Of a stretch of 64,000 bases of DNA, positions 1-12,536 are shown piece after piece. Under the pieces are notes generated by a model, which did no database searches, was not told the origin of the DNA, and saw only the letters and a list, made by a program, of their open reading frames with translations. The position numbers and the translations under genes are program-made. How positions within the stretch are numbered: position 1 is the stretch's first letter; each line of letters begins with the position of its first letter. The stretch covers positions 41,129 through 105,128 of the forward strand of contig NZ_JADNHZ010000007.1 of assembly GCF_015554145.1 (NCBI RefSeq), read 5' to 3'. The stretch comes from Collinsella aerofaciens. Lineage in GTDB: Bacteria; Actinomycetota; Coriobacteriia; Coriobacteriales; Coriobacteriaceae.

Positions 1-952
<952 letters not shown>

Positions 953-953
953 G

Positions 954-2399
954 TTAGTTCTCCTCGTTCTTGGTCGCGGCGGAACCACCATCGGCGAAAT
1001 TCCAGCCGGCGAGGCGGTCCTTCGCGGTGTCGATGTCCAGGTAGTTCTCCTCGCCGTCCATGAGTCGCGTAAAGGCGGTAAAGAGATAGTGGGCATCGGT
1101 GGGGCCGGGCGAAGCCTCGGGGTGGTACTGGACCGAGAAACACGGGGCGTCGAGCAGCTGGATGCCCTCGGCGGTGCCGTCGTTGAGGTTCACATGTGTC
1201 AGGCGAATGCGACCAAAGCGCTCGTTCATCACGACCGGCGCGACGCCGCGACGCACCCAGGCGCGCAGGTCGCCATCGGCCGCATGCTCGGTTTCGCCGC
1301 CGGAAAGCTCCGGAATCAGTTTGCCCAGACTGGGGAACAGCAGGCCAAAGCCGTGGTTTTGCGCGGTGATCTCCACGCGACGGCTCACCAGATTCATAAC
1401 CGGCTGGTTACCGCCACGGTGACCGAATTTAAGCTTTTCCATTTGGGCGCCGCAGGCCAAGCTGATCATCTGGTGACCCAGGCAAATACCAAAGACCGGC
1501 ACCTTGCCGATCAGCTGCTGCACCTGCTCGTAGGTCTCCACCACGGCATCGGGGTCGCCGGGGCCGTTGGACAAAAAGACGCCATCAGGATTCATGTCGA
1601 GCACCTGCTGGGCGGGCGTATCCCACGGCACGACGGTGAGGTCGCAGCCGGCACGGACCAGGCCCTCCAGAATACCGCGCTTCACACCGCAGTCGTAGGC
1701 GACCACTTTGTGACGGGCAGGAGCGGCAGCCGCAAGCGCAAAGCCATGCGTGGCAGGCAGGTCGGCGGCCACAAACTCGTGAGGCGCGGGACAGCTCACG
1801 GTCTTGACCAGGTTCTCGCCCACCAGCGTGGGCGCTGCGTCCAGACGCTCGGCGAGCTCGTCGACGTCGAAGATCTCTGTCGAGATAATGCCCATCTTGG
1901 AACCATTGTCGCGCAGATGGCGCACCAGAGCGCGGGTGTCGACACCCTCGATAGCGACGATGCCGTGAGCGCGCAGGTACTCCGGCACGCTGACGGCCGA
2001 GCGCCAGTTAGAAGGCGTGGCGCACATGTCGCGAACGATCATGCCGCGCATAGCCGGAGCGCTCGCAGGGCGCACGGCGTCGCCGGGGAAGGCCGACTGG
2101 ACATCGGTCTCGTCGATACCGTAATTGCCGATCTGCGGATAGGTCATGGTTACAATTTGGCCGGCATAACTCGGGTCGGTCATGACCTCAAAGTAGCCCT
2201 CAAGCGAGGTGTTGAAGCAGACTTCGCCGGTCGCGGTGCCCTCGGCGCCGCATGCACGTCCATAAAAAATGGTCCCATCCTCAAGATACAGGATACAGGG
2301 ACCGCAGGTGCCCTTGCTGGTTTTGGCCAGCATACGCTGGCAAAGCTCGCTGGGCGCGAAGGTGCGGGCGGCAGCGCCCGCGGTATGGTTGTTCGCCAT
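954..2399 (-). CDS. carA: carbamoyl-phosphate synthase small (glutaminase) subunit
   Basis: Glutamine amidotransferase subunit that hydrolyses glutamine and channels ammonia to CarB. 481 residues, longer than the usual ~360-390, with an extended N-terminus and a ~45-residue insertion near the C-terminal end of the glutaminase domain. The class I amidotransferase nucleophile motif FGICLGHQ and the later [10 protein letters not shown] (catalytic His and Glu) are both present, so it should be active. The start MANNHTAG was chosen because GGAAGGAG sits just upstream of this ATG; an ATG seven codons upstream lacks such a site. Preceded by a PyrR-like hairpin, so expression probably responds to UMP. 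First gene of carAB. Confidence 0.97.
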   Translation of the reverse strand: MANNHTAGAAARTFAPSELCQRMLAKTSKGTCGPCILYLEDGTIFYGRACGAEGTATGEVCFNTSLEGYFEVMTDPSYAGQIVTMTYPQIGNYGIDETDVQSAFPGDAVRPASAPAMRGMIVRDMCATPSNWRSAVSVPEYLRAHGIVAIEGVDTRALVRHLRDNGSKMGIISTEIFDVDELAERLDAAPTLVGENLVKTVSCPAPHEFVAADLPATHGFALAAAAPARHKVVAYDCGVKRGILEGLVRAGCDLTVVPWDTPAQQVLDMNPDGVFLSNGPGDPDAVVETYEQVQQLIGKVPVFGICLGHQMISLACGAQMEKLKFGHRGGNQPVMNLVSRRVEITAQNHGFGLLFPSLGKLIPELSGGETEHAADGDLRAWVRRGVAPVVMNERFGRIRLTHVNLNDGTAEGIQLLDAPCFSVQYHPEASPGPTDAHYLFTAFTRLMDGEENYLDIDTAKDRLAGWNFADGGSAATKNEEN

Positions 2400-2403
2400 A
2401 ATT

Positions 2404-2436
2404 CTCCTTCCCGGTCTCACAGGACCGGCTTAAAGG
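2404..2436 (-). promoter_or_regulatory. PyrR-binding RNA element in the carA leader
   Basis: On the minus strand, directly before the carA Shine-Dalgarno, a six-base-pair stem closes a loop reading GGTCCTGTGAGACC, preceded by TTTAA and followed by GGGAAGGAG. This fits the PyrR-binding loop known from Firmicutes and actinobacteria (pattern CCnGnGAGRY in a hairpin loop). The hairpin abuts the ribosome-binding site and no attenuator terminator lies between them, so PyrR bound to UMP would probably block translation, as described for mycobacteria. A pyrR gene is not in this window. Confidence 0.75.
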
Positions 2437-2555
2437 TTGGTAGTTAGGCCTCGCGGTATTCTAACCGCAAGCATCGCCTATGGCATTAATTACATAGAAT
2501 TGTTTACAAAAAGATAATTATGACGTCTCATGCATAATGATTTTTCTGGGACGGG

Positions 2556-2600
2556 GATTAAAAATCATCCCGCGGGGCTTGTGGCTCACACGGGATGATG
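2556..2600 (-). terminator. Rho-independent terminator after the 2606-3571 gene
   Basis: Nine-base-pair perfect stem (2564-2572 with 2591-2599) followed on the minus strand by a T-rich tail. It lies just past the stop of the upstream minus-strand gene and separates it from carA. Confidence 0.8.
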
Positions 2601-2605
2601 GCGTC

Positions 2606-3571
2606 TTATTTTTTCTTGTCCTGTTCCAGCAGATCGGACGGTGAACGATCGGGCTTGCCGCCGCGGAAAATCTCGCGGCCATGCAGACGATGCTCCAGGT
2701 CACGTTCGGCCTTTTCCTCGTCAATCTTGGTCTGGCTCACCACCGGGTCCTCGATCAGCGACGAAACCGAGTTCACCTGTTTTTGAATGCGCTCGGCAAT
2801 GGTGTCGTCCATGCTTACGATGCGCATCTTCCAGTCGATACTCGTGGCGTTGGATGAGCTCTTGGTCCACACAAACGTCAAAATGGCGCTCTGATGACCC
2901 CGCGCGGGGAACATGCCAAAAAAGGAATCGTGCTGAATGTTGCTATCCTCGTCGATATAGGCGTGAACGTTATACACCACGCGGTCAATCTTGTCGTTGA
3001 GCAGGGCGTTGGTCGCAAGCGCCGCGGCCTGGATCTGCCCGTTGGACAGCAGCTCGAGCTCATTGGCAGACGACGTGTCCAACACCGTCACCTCAACCGT
3101 GCCCGTGCGCTCATCGGCCTCGTCGACAGAAAAATCAAGCGGGAACTGCGTAAAGCCGTTGCCCCATTCGAGTCCACCCTTGAGCGCGGTCGAGACGGTA
3201 TCCACCGAAACGCTCTCGGACAGGTTGGCGGTATTCAGACGGCGCATCACGCCGTAGCCGATCTGCATGCCCACGATCAGCACCAGAATACCGATGACCA
3301 CGGCCATCGCGGTCTTCGTAATGGTATGGCTCACCTGCGAGCCCGAAGGATCGTCCTCGGACAGCGGGTCGATATGTTTTGCCTGGCTCGCGCGGTCCTC
3401 GCTGCGCAGCTGCGCTAGCGCCGCTTTGTCACCGCGCTTGGCCGCAGCCTCCTTCTCACGCATGCGCTCGGTTCGCTTTTTGGCAAGCGTGGGATCCAAG
3501 ACACCGGATGCATCGATTTCGGAGAATAACTCCGTCACTTCTTCCGGAGTCAAAGGGTTCTTGTCAGCCAT
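2606..3571 (-). CDS. membrane-anchored protein of unknown function
   Basis: 321 residues, family not recognised. The first ~80 residues are charged and cytoplasmic-looking (Lys/Arg/Glu/Asp-rich, coiled-coil-like). One transmembrane helix follows at about 86-108 (AMAVVIGILVLIVGMQIGYG). The remaining ~210 residues are predicted extracytoplasmic, with no cysteine and no recognisable catalytic motif, and the tail is very charged (DLLEQDKKK). The gene lies ~19 bp downstream of the ABC exporter gene on the same strand and ends at a strong terminator, so it is probably the last gene of that unit. It could be an accessory to the exporter, but only position suggests this. Confidence 0.85.
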   Translation of the reverse strand: MADKNPLTPEEVTELFSEIDASGVLDPTLAKKRTERMREKEAAAKRGDKAALAQLRSEDRASQAKHIDPLSEDDPSGSQVSHTITKTAMAVVIGILVLIVGMQIGYGVMRRLNTANLSESVSVDTVSTALKGGLEWGNGFTQFPLDFSVDEADERTGTVEVTVLDTSSANELELLSNGQIQAAALATNALLNDKIDRVVYNVHAYIDEDSNIQHDSFFGMFPARGHQSAILTFVWTKSSSNATSIDWKMRIVSMDDTIAERIQKQVNSVSSLIEDPVVSQTKIDEEKAERDLEHRLHGREIFRGGKPDRSPSDLLEQDKKK

Positions 3572-3590
3572 AAACTTCCTGTCATATCAA

Positions 3591-5363
3591 TCAGTCGAGC
3601 TCGTGCGCACGCGCACCTTCGAACTGCATTCGATAGTAACGGGCATAGGTGCCGCCACGGGCGAGAAGCTCCTCGTGCGTGCCACGCTCCACAACGCGAC
3701 CATGCTCAACGGTCGCAATCTCATCGGCATGCTTAATGGTCGAAAGACGATGGGCGATGATGATTGTGGTACGGCCGCGTGCCAGCTCTTCGAGTGACTC
3801 CTGCACCGCCTCCTCGCTCTCGTTATCCAAAGCACTCGTCGCCTCGTCCAAAATCAGGATCTTGGGGTTCTTGAGAAACACGCGCGCGATGGCAACGCGC
3901 TGTTTCTGTCCGCCCGAAAGACGGCTGCCGCGCTCGCCCACGACCGTGTCATAGCCCTGTGGAAGCGACTCGATAAAGGCATCGATGTTGGCACGACGGG
4001 CGGCCTCGGCGATCTCTTCTGCCGTGGCGCCCGGCTTGCCGTAGGCGATGTTCTCGCCGATTGTTCCGTCAAACAGGTAGACATCCTGCTGCACCAGGCC
4101 GATAGCGCGGCGCAGGCTCTGCTGCGTCACATCGCGCACGTCCTGACCGTCGATGCTAATGGACCCAGCGGCAACGTCGTAAAAGCGCGGCAGCAGCGAA
4201 CAGGTCGTGGACTTGCCACCGCCCGAAGGGCCAACCAAAGCGATGGTCTGCCCGGGCTTGATGGACAGATCCATATGGTCGATAACGGGACGCTCGTCGG
4301 CATCGCCCTCGCCCAGCTCAACATCCTCGTAGTTAAAGCACACGTCGTGATAATCCACGGCGCCGGCGGTCACCTGCAGATCCATGGCGCCCGGCTTGTC
4401 CTGGATATCCGGCGCGGTCGAGAGTACCTCGTCCATACGCTTAAAGCCGGCGATGGCCTTCTGATACGTTTCGGCCGAATTGACGAGTGTCTCGAGCGGC
4501 GTGCAGAACAGCGAAATATAGAGTGCAAAGGTCGCCATATCGACCGCCTGCAGCTGTCCCTGGGCGACCAGCCAGCCGCCCAGCAGTACCACGATCACAT
4601 AGAGCACACCCGAGAGCAGGCCATACGTCGCAGTATAGACGCCCATGGCGTGATACATGTTTTCCTTGGACGAAAGGTAGCGATTGTTGGAGGCGCGGAA
4701 CTTAGAGCGCTCGGTCTCCTCATTGGCAAAGCTCTTGACCACGCGCATGCCCGCCAGCGAATCCTGCAGCTGCGCATTGATGCCGCTGATCTTTTTGCGG
4801 TTGTCGCTAAAGACCTCGCGCATGCGCATGTTCTGCCAAAACATGATGACCGAAAACGCTGCTGTCACCGCAGCCATGGCAAGCGCCAGCACCGGGGCGA
4901 TGGTAAAGAGGATCACAAACGAGCCGATAATCTCGATGCCGCAGATGATGATCCACTCGGGCACGTGGTGCGCCGCCTCGCAGATATCGAACAGGTCGTT
5001 GACCACGCGGCTCATCATGTCGCCCGAGCTGTTACGGTCGAAGTACGCAAAGCTAAAGCGCTCATACTGGTCGAACAGGTCCTCGCGCATCTTGGACTCC
5101 ATGCGCGCACCCATCACGTGACCCCAATAGCTCACAAAATAGCGGCAGGCGCAGCGGACGGCATACATCAGCACCAAACCCACCGCGATCATACCGAGCG
5201 CCTGCATAATGGCAGCCTGACCCTGGGTAAAGAGCCCACCGGTCAAATTGCGCAGGATAATGGGGAACGCCAGGTCAATGGCGGCAAGCACCAGAGCACA
5301 AACAGTATCAGCAACAAAAAGCCCCATCTGGGGCTCGTAATACGAGAGAAACCTTTTAAACAT
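3591..5363 (-). CDS. ABC exporter, fused permease and ATPase (multidrug/lipid type)
   Basis: 590-residue half-transporter. An N-terminal exporter-type membrane domain (about 1-330, six predicted helices) is fused to a nucleotide-binding domain. Walker A GPSGGGKST lies near residue 376-384, the ABC signature LSGGQKQR near 480, Walker B ILILDEATSALD near 503 and the H-loop in AHRLST. All ATPase residues are intact. MsbA/LmrA/MdlB-like half-transporters dimerise and export lipids or drugs; the substrate cannot be told here. No partner half-transporter is adjacent, so a homodimer is likely. A 247-bp gap upstream holds a structured repeat. Confidence 0.95.
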   Translation of the reverse strand: MFKRFLSYYEPQMGLFVADTVCALVLAAIDLAFPIILRNLTGGLFTQGQAAIMQALGMIAVGLVLMYAVRCACRYFVSYWGHVMGARMESKMREDLFDQYERFSFAYFDRNSSGDMMSRVVNDLFDICEAAHHVPEWIIICGIEIIGSFVILFTIAPVLALAMAAVTAAFSVIMFWQNMRMREVFSDNRKKISGINAQLQDSLAGMRVVKSFANEETERSKFRASNNRYLSSKENMYHAMGVYTATYGLLSGVLYVIVVLLGGWLVAQGQLQAVDMATFALYISLFCTPLETLVNSAETYQKAIAGFKRMDEVLSTAPDIQDKPGAMDLQVTAGAVDYHDVCFNYEDVELGEGDADERPVIDHMDLSIKPGQTIALVGPSGGGKSTTCSLLPRFYDVAAGSISIDGQDVRDVTQQSLRRAIGLVQQDVYLFDGTIGENIAYGKPGATAEEIAEAARRANIDAFIESLPQGYDTVVGERGSRLSGGQKQRVAIARVFLKNPKILILDEATSALDNESEEAVQESLEELARGRTTIIIAHRLSTIKHADEIATVEHGRVVERGTHEELLARGGTYARYYRMQFEGARAHELD

Positions 5364-5472
5364 GCAATCCTCGAAGAGAAATAAATAGCGTGAGAAATCC
5401 GGTTGAACCGGTCAGGCTGAAAACAAAGCGTCCCAACAAGCATAACGCCGATGTTCTGGCAGCGTCAGCGAA

Positions 5473-5568
5473 AACGTCCCTAAGCGAGCAAGGTGCCTTG
5501 AAAGAGGAGCGACGCGTACTTCGGTACGCGAGCGACGATTGAAAGGCAGATTGCCGCTTAGGGGCGTT
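5473..5568. repeat. structured palindromic repeat, copy A
   Basis: Between the ABC exporter and NUDIX genes. Outer arms pair (AACGTCCCTAAGCG at 5473-5486 with CGCTTAGGGGCGTT at 5555-5568). The centre is a GCGTAC-TTCG-GTACGC hairpin flanked by GAAAGAGGAGCGAC on the left and GAGCGACGATTGAAAG on the right. A second copy with the same core but different outer arms lies between gyrA and gyrB (22523-22622). No Rho-independent T-tract follows either arm, so it is not a plain terminator. Family not recognised. Confidence 0.7.
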
Positions 5569-5610
5569 TGCAGCGTCGACTCGTTACGCGGTTTGGTAAA
5601 ACCGCGTAAC

Positions 5611-6306
5611 CTAGAGCTCCGCACCCCCAAGGCGATGCGCGATGCTATCGCAGGCCAAGGCGCCCACGACGGTCTTGGCGTCTTCGATCTTGCCGTCGAG
5701 CACGGCGTCGATCAGCTCGTGCAGCGGCACCAGGTCCACGTTGACAAACTCGTCATCATCGGGGTTGGGCGCATCAAACTCGAGCTTGGTAGCCAAGTAG
5801 ATGCGGATGATCTCATCGCAAAAACCGCAGGACGTGACAATCGACGTCAAAAAGCGAATACGACCAGCCCTAAAGCCCGTCTCCTCATGCAGTTCGCGCT
5901 TGGCGCAATCGAGCGGATCCTCGCCTGGATCGAGCTTGCCGGCGGGAATCTCGACCGTCACGCGGTCGATGGCGGTGCGGTACTGACGCACCAGTACGAT
6001 CTTGCCGCTCTCGGTCAGCGCCACGACGGCCGCCGCACCCGGATGGCGAACGATATCGCGGGCGCTGCGGCGACCGTTGGGCAGCTCAACCTCAAGACGG
6101 TGGACGTCGAGGATCTTGCCCTTCCAGGCGCACTCCTCCGAAAGAATCTTCTCGTGCAGCTCGGCATCGTGCGGGTCGTCGTCGCCCAGCACCAGCGCCG
6201 GCTCGTCAGCGACCTCGCCACCAGGCTCGCCCTCGGCGTGCCCATACATGCGGCTGTCCTCTTCGACGATCTGCGCGTCCACGAGCTCTTCGTTCTTCTC
6301 GTCCAT
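5611..6306 (-). CDS. NUDIX hydrolase, ADP-ribose pyrophosphatase type
   Basis: 231 residues. A perfect NUDIX box (GX5EX7REUXEEXGU) is present as GKLDPGE followed by seven residues, then RELHEETGF. The preceding VRQYRTAIDRVTVEIPAGKL is typical of ADP-ribose pyrophosphatases, which cleave ADP-ribose to AMP and ribose 5-phosphate. The N-terminal ~80 residues are acidic and extra to the family core. The start MDEKNEEL gives better spacing to GAGAGG than the ATG nine bases earlier (6315). It starts ~20 bp after purD on the same strand and is probably co-transcribed. Confidence 0.93.
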   Translation of the reverse strand: MDEKNEELVDAQIVEEDSRMYGHAEGEPGGEVADEPALVLGDDDPHDAELHEKILSEECAWKGKILDVHRLEVELPNGRRSARDIVRHPGAAAVVALTESGKIVLVRQYRTAIDRVTVEIPAGKLDPGEDPLDCAKRELHEETGFRAGRIRFLTSIVTSCGFCDEIIRIYLATKLEFDAPNPDDDEFVNVDLVPLHELIDAVLDGKIEDAKTVVGALACDSIAHRLGGAEL

Positions 6307-6326
6307 CCGTCTCATTCCTCTCGGAT

Positions 6327-7631
<1,305 letters not shown>

Positions 7632-7685
7632 GGGTGCCTCCTCTATGGATGAATGGCCCGCTCCGCGCGAGCCCTTTGCAAGCAA

Positions 7686-7727
7686 ATATACCCCTCGGCC
7701 GCCCACTTGGGCTGCAAAGGGGTATAT
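7686..7727 (-). promoter_or_regulatory. stem-loop between purA and purD
   Basis: Ten-base-pair perfect stem (ATATACCCCT at 7686-7695 with AGGGGTATAT at 7718-7727) in the purA-purD gap. No long T-tract follows on the minus strand, so it is a weak terminator or an mRNA-stabilising hairpin. Confidence 0.5.
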
Positions 7728-7749
7728 CGCAATAACCAAATGGTCCCGA

Positions 7750-9045
<1,296 letters not shown>

Positions 9046-9102
9046 TTACATTCATGGACTGTCTACGCGCCACGCCGGCACGCAGAAGCACAAAACATTC
9101 CC

Positions 9103-9108
9103 AGTATA
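9103..9108 (-). promoter_or_regulatory. purA: probable -10 element for purA
   Basis: TATACT on the minus strand in the dnaB-purA gap. No good -35 at 17 bp was seen, so this is tentative. Confidence 0.4.
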
Positions 9109-9129
9109 CCCGTGCAACGGGCGCCTGTC

Positions 9130-10521
9130 CTACTCCTCGGCATGTGCCCCATCAAGCTCATAGAACTTGGTGGATGCCGGCAGGAACATCAGGTCGACGT
9201 CGCCGATCGGGCCCGAACGGTTCTTAGCCACGACGATACGCGTAACGCCCTCGTCGGGTCGATCGTCGCGCGAGGCTTCGGCCTCGTCGGCGGAGCGGTC
9301 CAAGAACATAACGATATCGGCGTCCTGCTCGATGGAGCCCGATTCACGAAGGTCGGAAAGCTGCGGGCGCTTGCCGGTACGGGATTCGACCTGACGCGAG
9401 AGCTGCGACAGCGCGATGAGCGGGATCTTGAGCTCCTTGGCCATGATCTTCAGACCACGCGACATTTCCGAGACCTCGACGGTACGGCTCTCGGAGCGGC
9501 GTCCCGGCGGAGGACTCACCAGCTGCAGGTAGTCCAAGATGATGATGGCCTTCTCCTTGTTGTGGAGCATGCGGCGGCTCTTGGCGCGGATCTCGGTCAC
9601 CGTGGTGCCGGGCGTATCGTCAATCAGAATATCGAGCTTGGACAAGGTCTGCGTGGCCTCGTTGATATTGGCCCACTGCTCGGGGCTAATGCGGCCCATG
9701 CGGAAGTCACTGATCGAAATCATGGCGTAGGCGCAAATCAGACGCTGGGCAATTTCCTTGCCCGACATCTCCAGAGAGAAGAAGCCGACGGTATAACCGG
9801 CGGCGGCGGCGTTGAGCGCCAGGTTCAGGGCGAACGACGTCTTACCCACAGCAGGGCGGGCGCCGATGATGATGAGCTGGCCCTCGCGAAAACCCATGAG
9901 CATGCGGTCGAGCGACGGGAAGCCCGTGGGCACGCCCGCAGCCTGGCCGCCGGCCTGGCACACTTCCTCGGCCTCGTTATAGGCCTCGACCATAAACTCG
10001 GTCAGCGTCTTGTAGCTCGACTTGACCTCGCGCGCCGTGACCTTGAGCAACTTGCTCTCGGCCAGCTCCACGACCTCTTTGGTGTCGGTGGGGGCGTTGT
10101 ATGCCAGCGCGTTGATCTCGTTGGTGGCGCCGATCAGCTCACGCAGCATCGAATCGCGGCGAACGATAGCGGCATGGTGCTGCCAGTTGACGAGCGACAG
10201 GGTCTGACCCATCAACTCCAAAATGTACGCTTCGCCGCCCACGGCATCGAGCTTGTTGATGCTTCGCAGGTAATCGATCAGCGAGATGGAGTCGATGGGA
10301 ATGCGGCTGTTGTACATATCGACCATCGCGGTATAGATGGTCTTATGAATGGGCCGGTAGAAGTCATCGGGCTGCAGCTCGACCTGGGCTTCTTCGACCA
10401 CCTCGGGCGATAGCAGCATAGCGGCCAGTACATTGGCCTCTGCATCTTGGTTTTGGGGAAGACCCAACTTTGAGCCGCGGTCCTCAACCGTCAGCCCGGT
10501 CTCCCTATCGTCATATGCCAT
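9130..10521 (-). CDS. dnaB: replicative DNA helicase
   Basis: Hexameric 5'-3' helicase of the replication fork. 463 residues. The N-terminal DnaB domain (PQNQDAEANVLAAMLLSPEV, about 24-120) is followed by the RecA-like domain with Walker A GARPAVGKTSFALN, FFSLEMS, Walker B IIILDYLQL and the C-terminal DLRESGSIEQDAD block. No intein. The ATG of MAYDDRE was preferred to two ATGs just upstream because GAGG lies seven bases before it. It follows the rplI terminator, so it probably has its own promoter. Confidence 0.98.
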   Translation of the reverse strand: MAYDDRETGLTVEDRGSKLGLPQNQDAEANVLAAMLLSPEVVEEAQVELQPDDFYRPIHKTIYTAMVDMYNSRIPIDSISLIDYLRSINKLDAVGGEAYILELMGQTLSLVNWQHHAAIVRRDSMLRELIGATNEINALAYNAPTDTKEVVELAESKLLKVTAREVKSSYKTLTEFMVEAYNEAEEVCQAGGQAAGVPTGFPSLDRMLMGFREGQLIIIGARPAVGKTSFALNLALNAAAAGYTVGFFSLEMSGKEIAQRLICAYAMISISDFRMGRISPEQWANINEATQTLSKLDILIDDTPGTTVTEIRAKSRRMLHNKEKAIIILDYLQLVSPPPGRRSESRTVEVSEMSRGLKIMAKELKIPLIALSQLSRQVESRTGKRPQLSDLRESGSIEQDADIVMFLDRSADEAEASRDDRPDEGVTRIVVAKNRSGPIGDVDLMFLPASTKFYELDGAHAEE

Positions 10522-10680
10522 GAGCATCCTCATTCATATCGCTTGCGAGCATCCATAGTATCAGCCACGGTCCCAAAACGCGCCGCGCGCCGCCAATCAT
10601 CACCGAACCAAACGGATGAACGGTCCTGTGTATAGGACTTCGACGCAACGTTCACCATGACACTCACTCAGCGCAAATAA

Positions 10681-10715
10681 AACAAAAGGGCGCCCTGGTT
10701 TCCCAGAGCGCCCTT
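10681..10715 (-). terminator. Rho-independent terminator after rplI
   Basis: Stem of ~12 bp (10686-10698 with 10703-10715, one mismatch) with a T-rich run on the minus strand. It ends the rpsF-ssb-rpsR-rplI operon. The stretch 10522-10680 upstream of dnaB shows no other clear element. Confidence 0.88.
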
Positions 10716-10747
10716 CTTAGAACAAGATTGTTGCGTTGCAGCAAATG

Positions 10748-11287
10748 CTACTCGGCAGCAGCCTCAGTCTCGACCTCGGCGGTCTCGGCCTCGGCGACCT
10801 CAGCGGCCTCCTCGACCTCAGCCTCGGCAGCGAGCTCCTCGGCGGTAACGCCGACGAGAACGACAACCTCGGCCTTGATCTCGCGGTACAGCGAGATGGC
10901 AACGGTGTGGGCACCGGCAACCTTGATGGGCTTACCGAGCTCGACGCGCTTGCGGTCGATGTCCATACCGAGCTGAGCCTTGATGGCGTCAGCGATCATA
11001 GCGGCGGTAACGGAGCCAAAGAGGATGCCCTCGTCGCCGACCTTGACGTCAACGGTGACCGTCTTGCCCTCGAAGGCAGCCTTGGTCTCGTTGGCGGTAG
11101 CCAGACGGACGGCCTCGCGCTTGGCGATGTTGTTGCGACGCTCGTCAAGCTGCTTGAGGTTGCCCTTGGTGGCGGCAACAGCGAGCTTCTTGGGGAACAG
11201 GAAGTTCTCAGCGTAACCCTGAGCGACCTCTACGACGTCACCCTCGCCGCCCTTGCCCTTGATCTCATCGAGAAGAATAACCTTCAT
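10748..11287 (-). CDS. rplI: 50S ribosomal protein bL9 with acidic C-terminal extension
   Basis: 179 residues. The N-terminal bL9 signature MKVILLDEIKGKGGEGDVVEVA and AENFLFPKKLA are clear; the connecting helix and C-terminal domain follow. bL9 is usually ~148 residues: the last ~30 here are an extra Ala/Glu/Val tail (VEEAAEVAEAETAEVE...). Such low-complexity acidic tails occur on ribosomal proteins of some actinobacteria; its role is unknown. Last gene of the operon. Confidence 0.97.
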   Translation of the reverse strand: MKVILLDEIKGKGGEGDVVEVAQGYAENFLFPKKLAVAATKGNLKQLDERRNNIAKREAVRLATANETKAAFEGKTVTVDVKVGDEGILFGSVTAAMIADAIKAQLGMDIDRKRVELGKPIKVAGAHTVAISLYREIKAEVVVLVGVTAEELAAEAEVEEAAEVAEAETAEVETEAAAE

Positions 11288-11302
11288 GATGCGTCTCCCT
11301 TC

Positions 11303-11569
11303 TTAGCCGCGGTCGCGGTTGCCACGAGAGGAAACCACGGGGACGGTGTACGGCAGGAGTGCCATCTCGCGGGCGCGCTTGATGGCATTGGCGATGTCAT
11401 GCTGATGCTGCGTGCAAGCGCCAGTGACGCGACGGGGCTTGATCTTGCCACGGTCGGTCATGTACTTACGGAGAAGCTGAGTGTCCTTATAGTCGATGAA
11501 CTCAGTGTTCTCCTTGCAGAACTGGCAGTACTTACGACGCGGCTGACGTGCAGAAAAATCATTAGCCAT
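11303..11569 (-). CDS. rpsR: 30S ribosomal protein bS18
   Basis: 88 residues. [10 protein letters not shown] carries the paired cysteines seen in zinc-binding bS18 variants; [20 protein letters not shown] and the basic end match the family. The start MANDFSARQ was chosen; an upstream in-frame ATG would add 17 unrelated residues. It lies between ssb and rplI, 15 bp before rplI. bS18 binds bS6 in the 30S platform. Confidence 0.97.
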   Translation of the reverse strand: MANDFSARQPRRKYCQFCKENTEFIDYKDTQLLRKYMTDRGKIKPRRVTGACTQHQHDIANAIKRAREMALLPYTVPVVSSRGNRDRG

Positions 11570-11641
11570 GTCAAAATACCTTTCATTTGGCAACTTCGGC
11601 GAACCGAAGCCGCCTCTCACTCAAAAATAGGTGAACAACCC

Positions 11642-12094
11642 TTAGAACGGGATGTCCTCATCGTAGACGTCGACCGCGGGCGGCGTAGCCACCGGTGCGG
11701 CAGGACGTGCTGCGGGCGCGGGAGCTGCGGGGGCGTAACCGCCCTGATCGTAGCCACCCTGGCCACCACGGGAGCTCATAAACTCGATCTCATCGACGAT
11801 GACCTCAAGCTTGCTCCGGCGCTGGCCGTCGCGCTCCCAAGAGCTGTAGCGCAGCTTGCCCTCGATCGCGACCTTGTTTCCCTTTGCCAGGAAACGGCTC
11901 ACGGCCTCGGCGCGGGTGCCGAACATGGTGCAGTCGACAAAGTTGGGATAGTCCTCCCACTCGCCAGTCTGCGCGTTGCGGCGACGATCGTTCACGGCGA
12001 CGCCAAAGGACAGAACCTGGGTTCCGCCGGCGGTGGCGCGCAGCTCGGGATCGCGGGTGAGGTTACCGGTGATGTTCACTCGATTGATGCTCAT
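11642..12094 (-). CDS. ssb: single-stranded DNA-binding protein
   Basis: 150 residues. OB-fold N-terminus MSINRVNITGNLTRDPELRA, the WEDYPNFVDCTMFG strand and AIEGKLRYSSWE are typical. A Gly/Ala/Pro-rich linker (about 112-140) leads to the acidic tip DVYDEDIPF, the conserved C-terminal hook that recruits repair and replication proteins. Lies between rpsF and rpsR, the normal bacterial order. Confidence 0.97.
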   Translation of the reverse strand: MSINRVNITGNLTRDPELRATAGGTQVLSFGVAVNDRRRNAQTGEWEDYPNFVDCTMFGTRAEAVSRFLAKGNKVAIEGKLRYSSWERDGQRRSKLEVIVDEIEFMSSRGGQGGYDQGGYAPAAPAPAARPAAPVATPPAVDVYDEDIPF

Positions 12095-12142
12095 AACTCA
12101 CTACTTCCTCTTGGGGCACAAGCCCAGTCCAAAACGACAGTC

Positions 12143-12436
12143 TTACTCCTGGTCGTCACGACGGACGATCATGTGGCGGACCACAGCGTCGGTGATGCGC
12201 AGGACGCGATCAAGCTCGGCGATCTGGGTAGGATCTGCGTGGAAGTTGATGAGGGTGTAGTCACCATCGGTGAGGTCGTTGATCTCGTAGGCGAGCTTGC
12301 GCTTGCCCCACTCGTCAACGGAGTCGACCTTGCCAGCGCCCTCGGCGATCGTGGTATCGATACGCTTCATAACAGCGAGACGAGTCTCGGGGTCGAGCGA
12401 CGGGTCAACAAAGAACAGCAGTTCATAAGCCTTCAT
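12143..12436 (-). CDS. rpsF: 30S ribosomal protein bS6
   Basis: 97 residues, MKAYELLFFVDPSLDPE at the start and WGKRKLAYEINDLTDGDYTL in the middle. The start was set at the ATG five bases after AGGAGGTGA. First gene of rpsF-ssb-rpsR-rplI; a promoter and leader hairpin lie upstream. No C-terminal extension is present. Confidence 0.97.
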   Translation of the reverse strand: MKAYELLFFVDPSLDPETRLAVMKRIDTTIAEGAGKVDSVDEWGKRKLAYEINDLTDGDYTLINFHADPTQIAELDRVLRITDAVVRHMIVRRDDQE

Positions 12437-12463
12437 ATTGTCACCTCCTCTGGGCAAATGTGG

Positions 12464-12490
12464 CTTCAGGTCGTGAAGGTGCGCCTGAAG
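12464..12490 (-). promoter_or_regulatory. leader hairpin of the rpsF operon, possible bS6:bS18 site
   Basis: Seven-base-pair stem (CTTCAGG/CCTGAAG) in the 5' leader, ~28 bp before the rpsF start. Many bacteria carry an autoregulatory bS6:bS18-binding hairpin here. The position fits; whether the loop matches the known motif needs a covariance-model test. Confidence 0.45.
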
Positions 12491-12507
12491 CAGGAAAAGA
12501 CTTGGTA

Positions 12508-12536
12508 ATAATATCTTTCAACCTCCCAGGCCGCAA
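12508..12536 (-). promoter_or_regulatory. promoter of the rpsF operon
   Basis: On the minus strand TTGCGG (12531-12536) is separated by exactly 17 bases from TATTAT (12508-12513), followed by a ~70-base leader. Confidence 0.6.
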
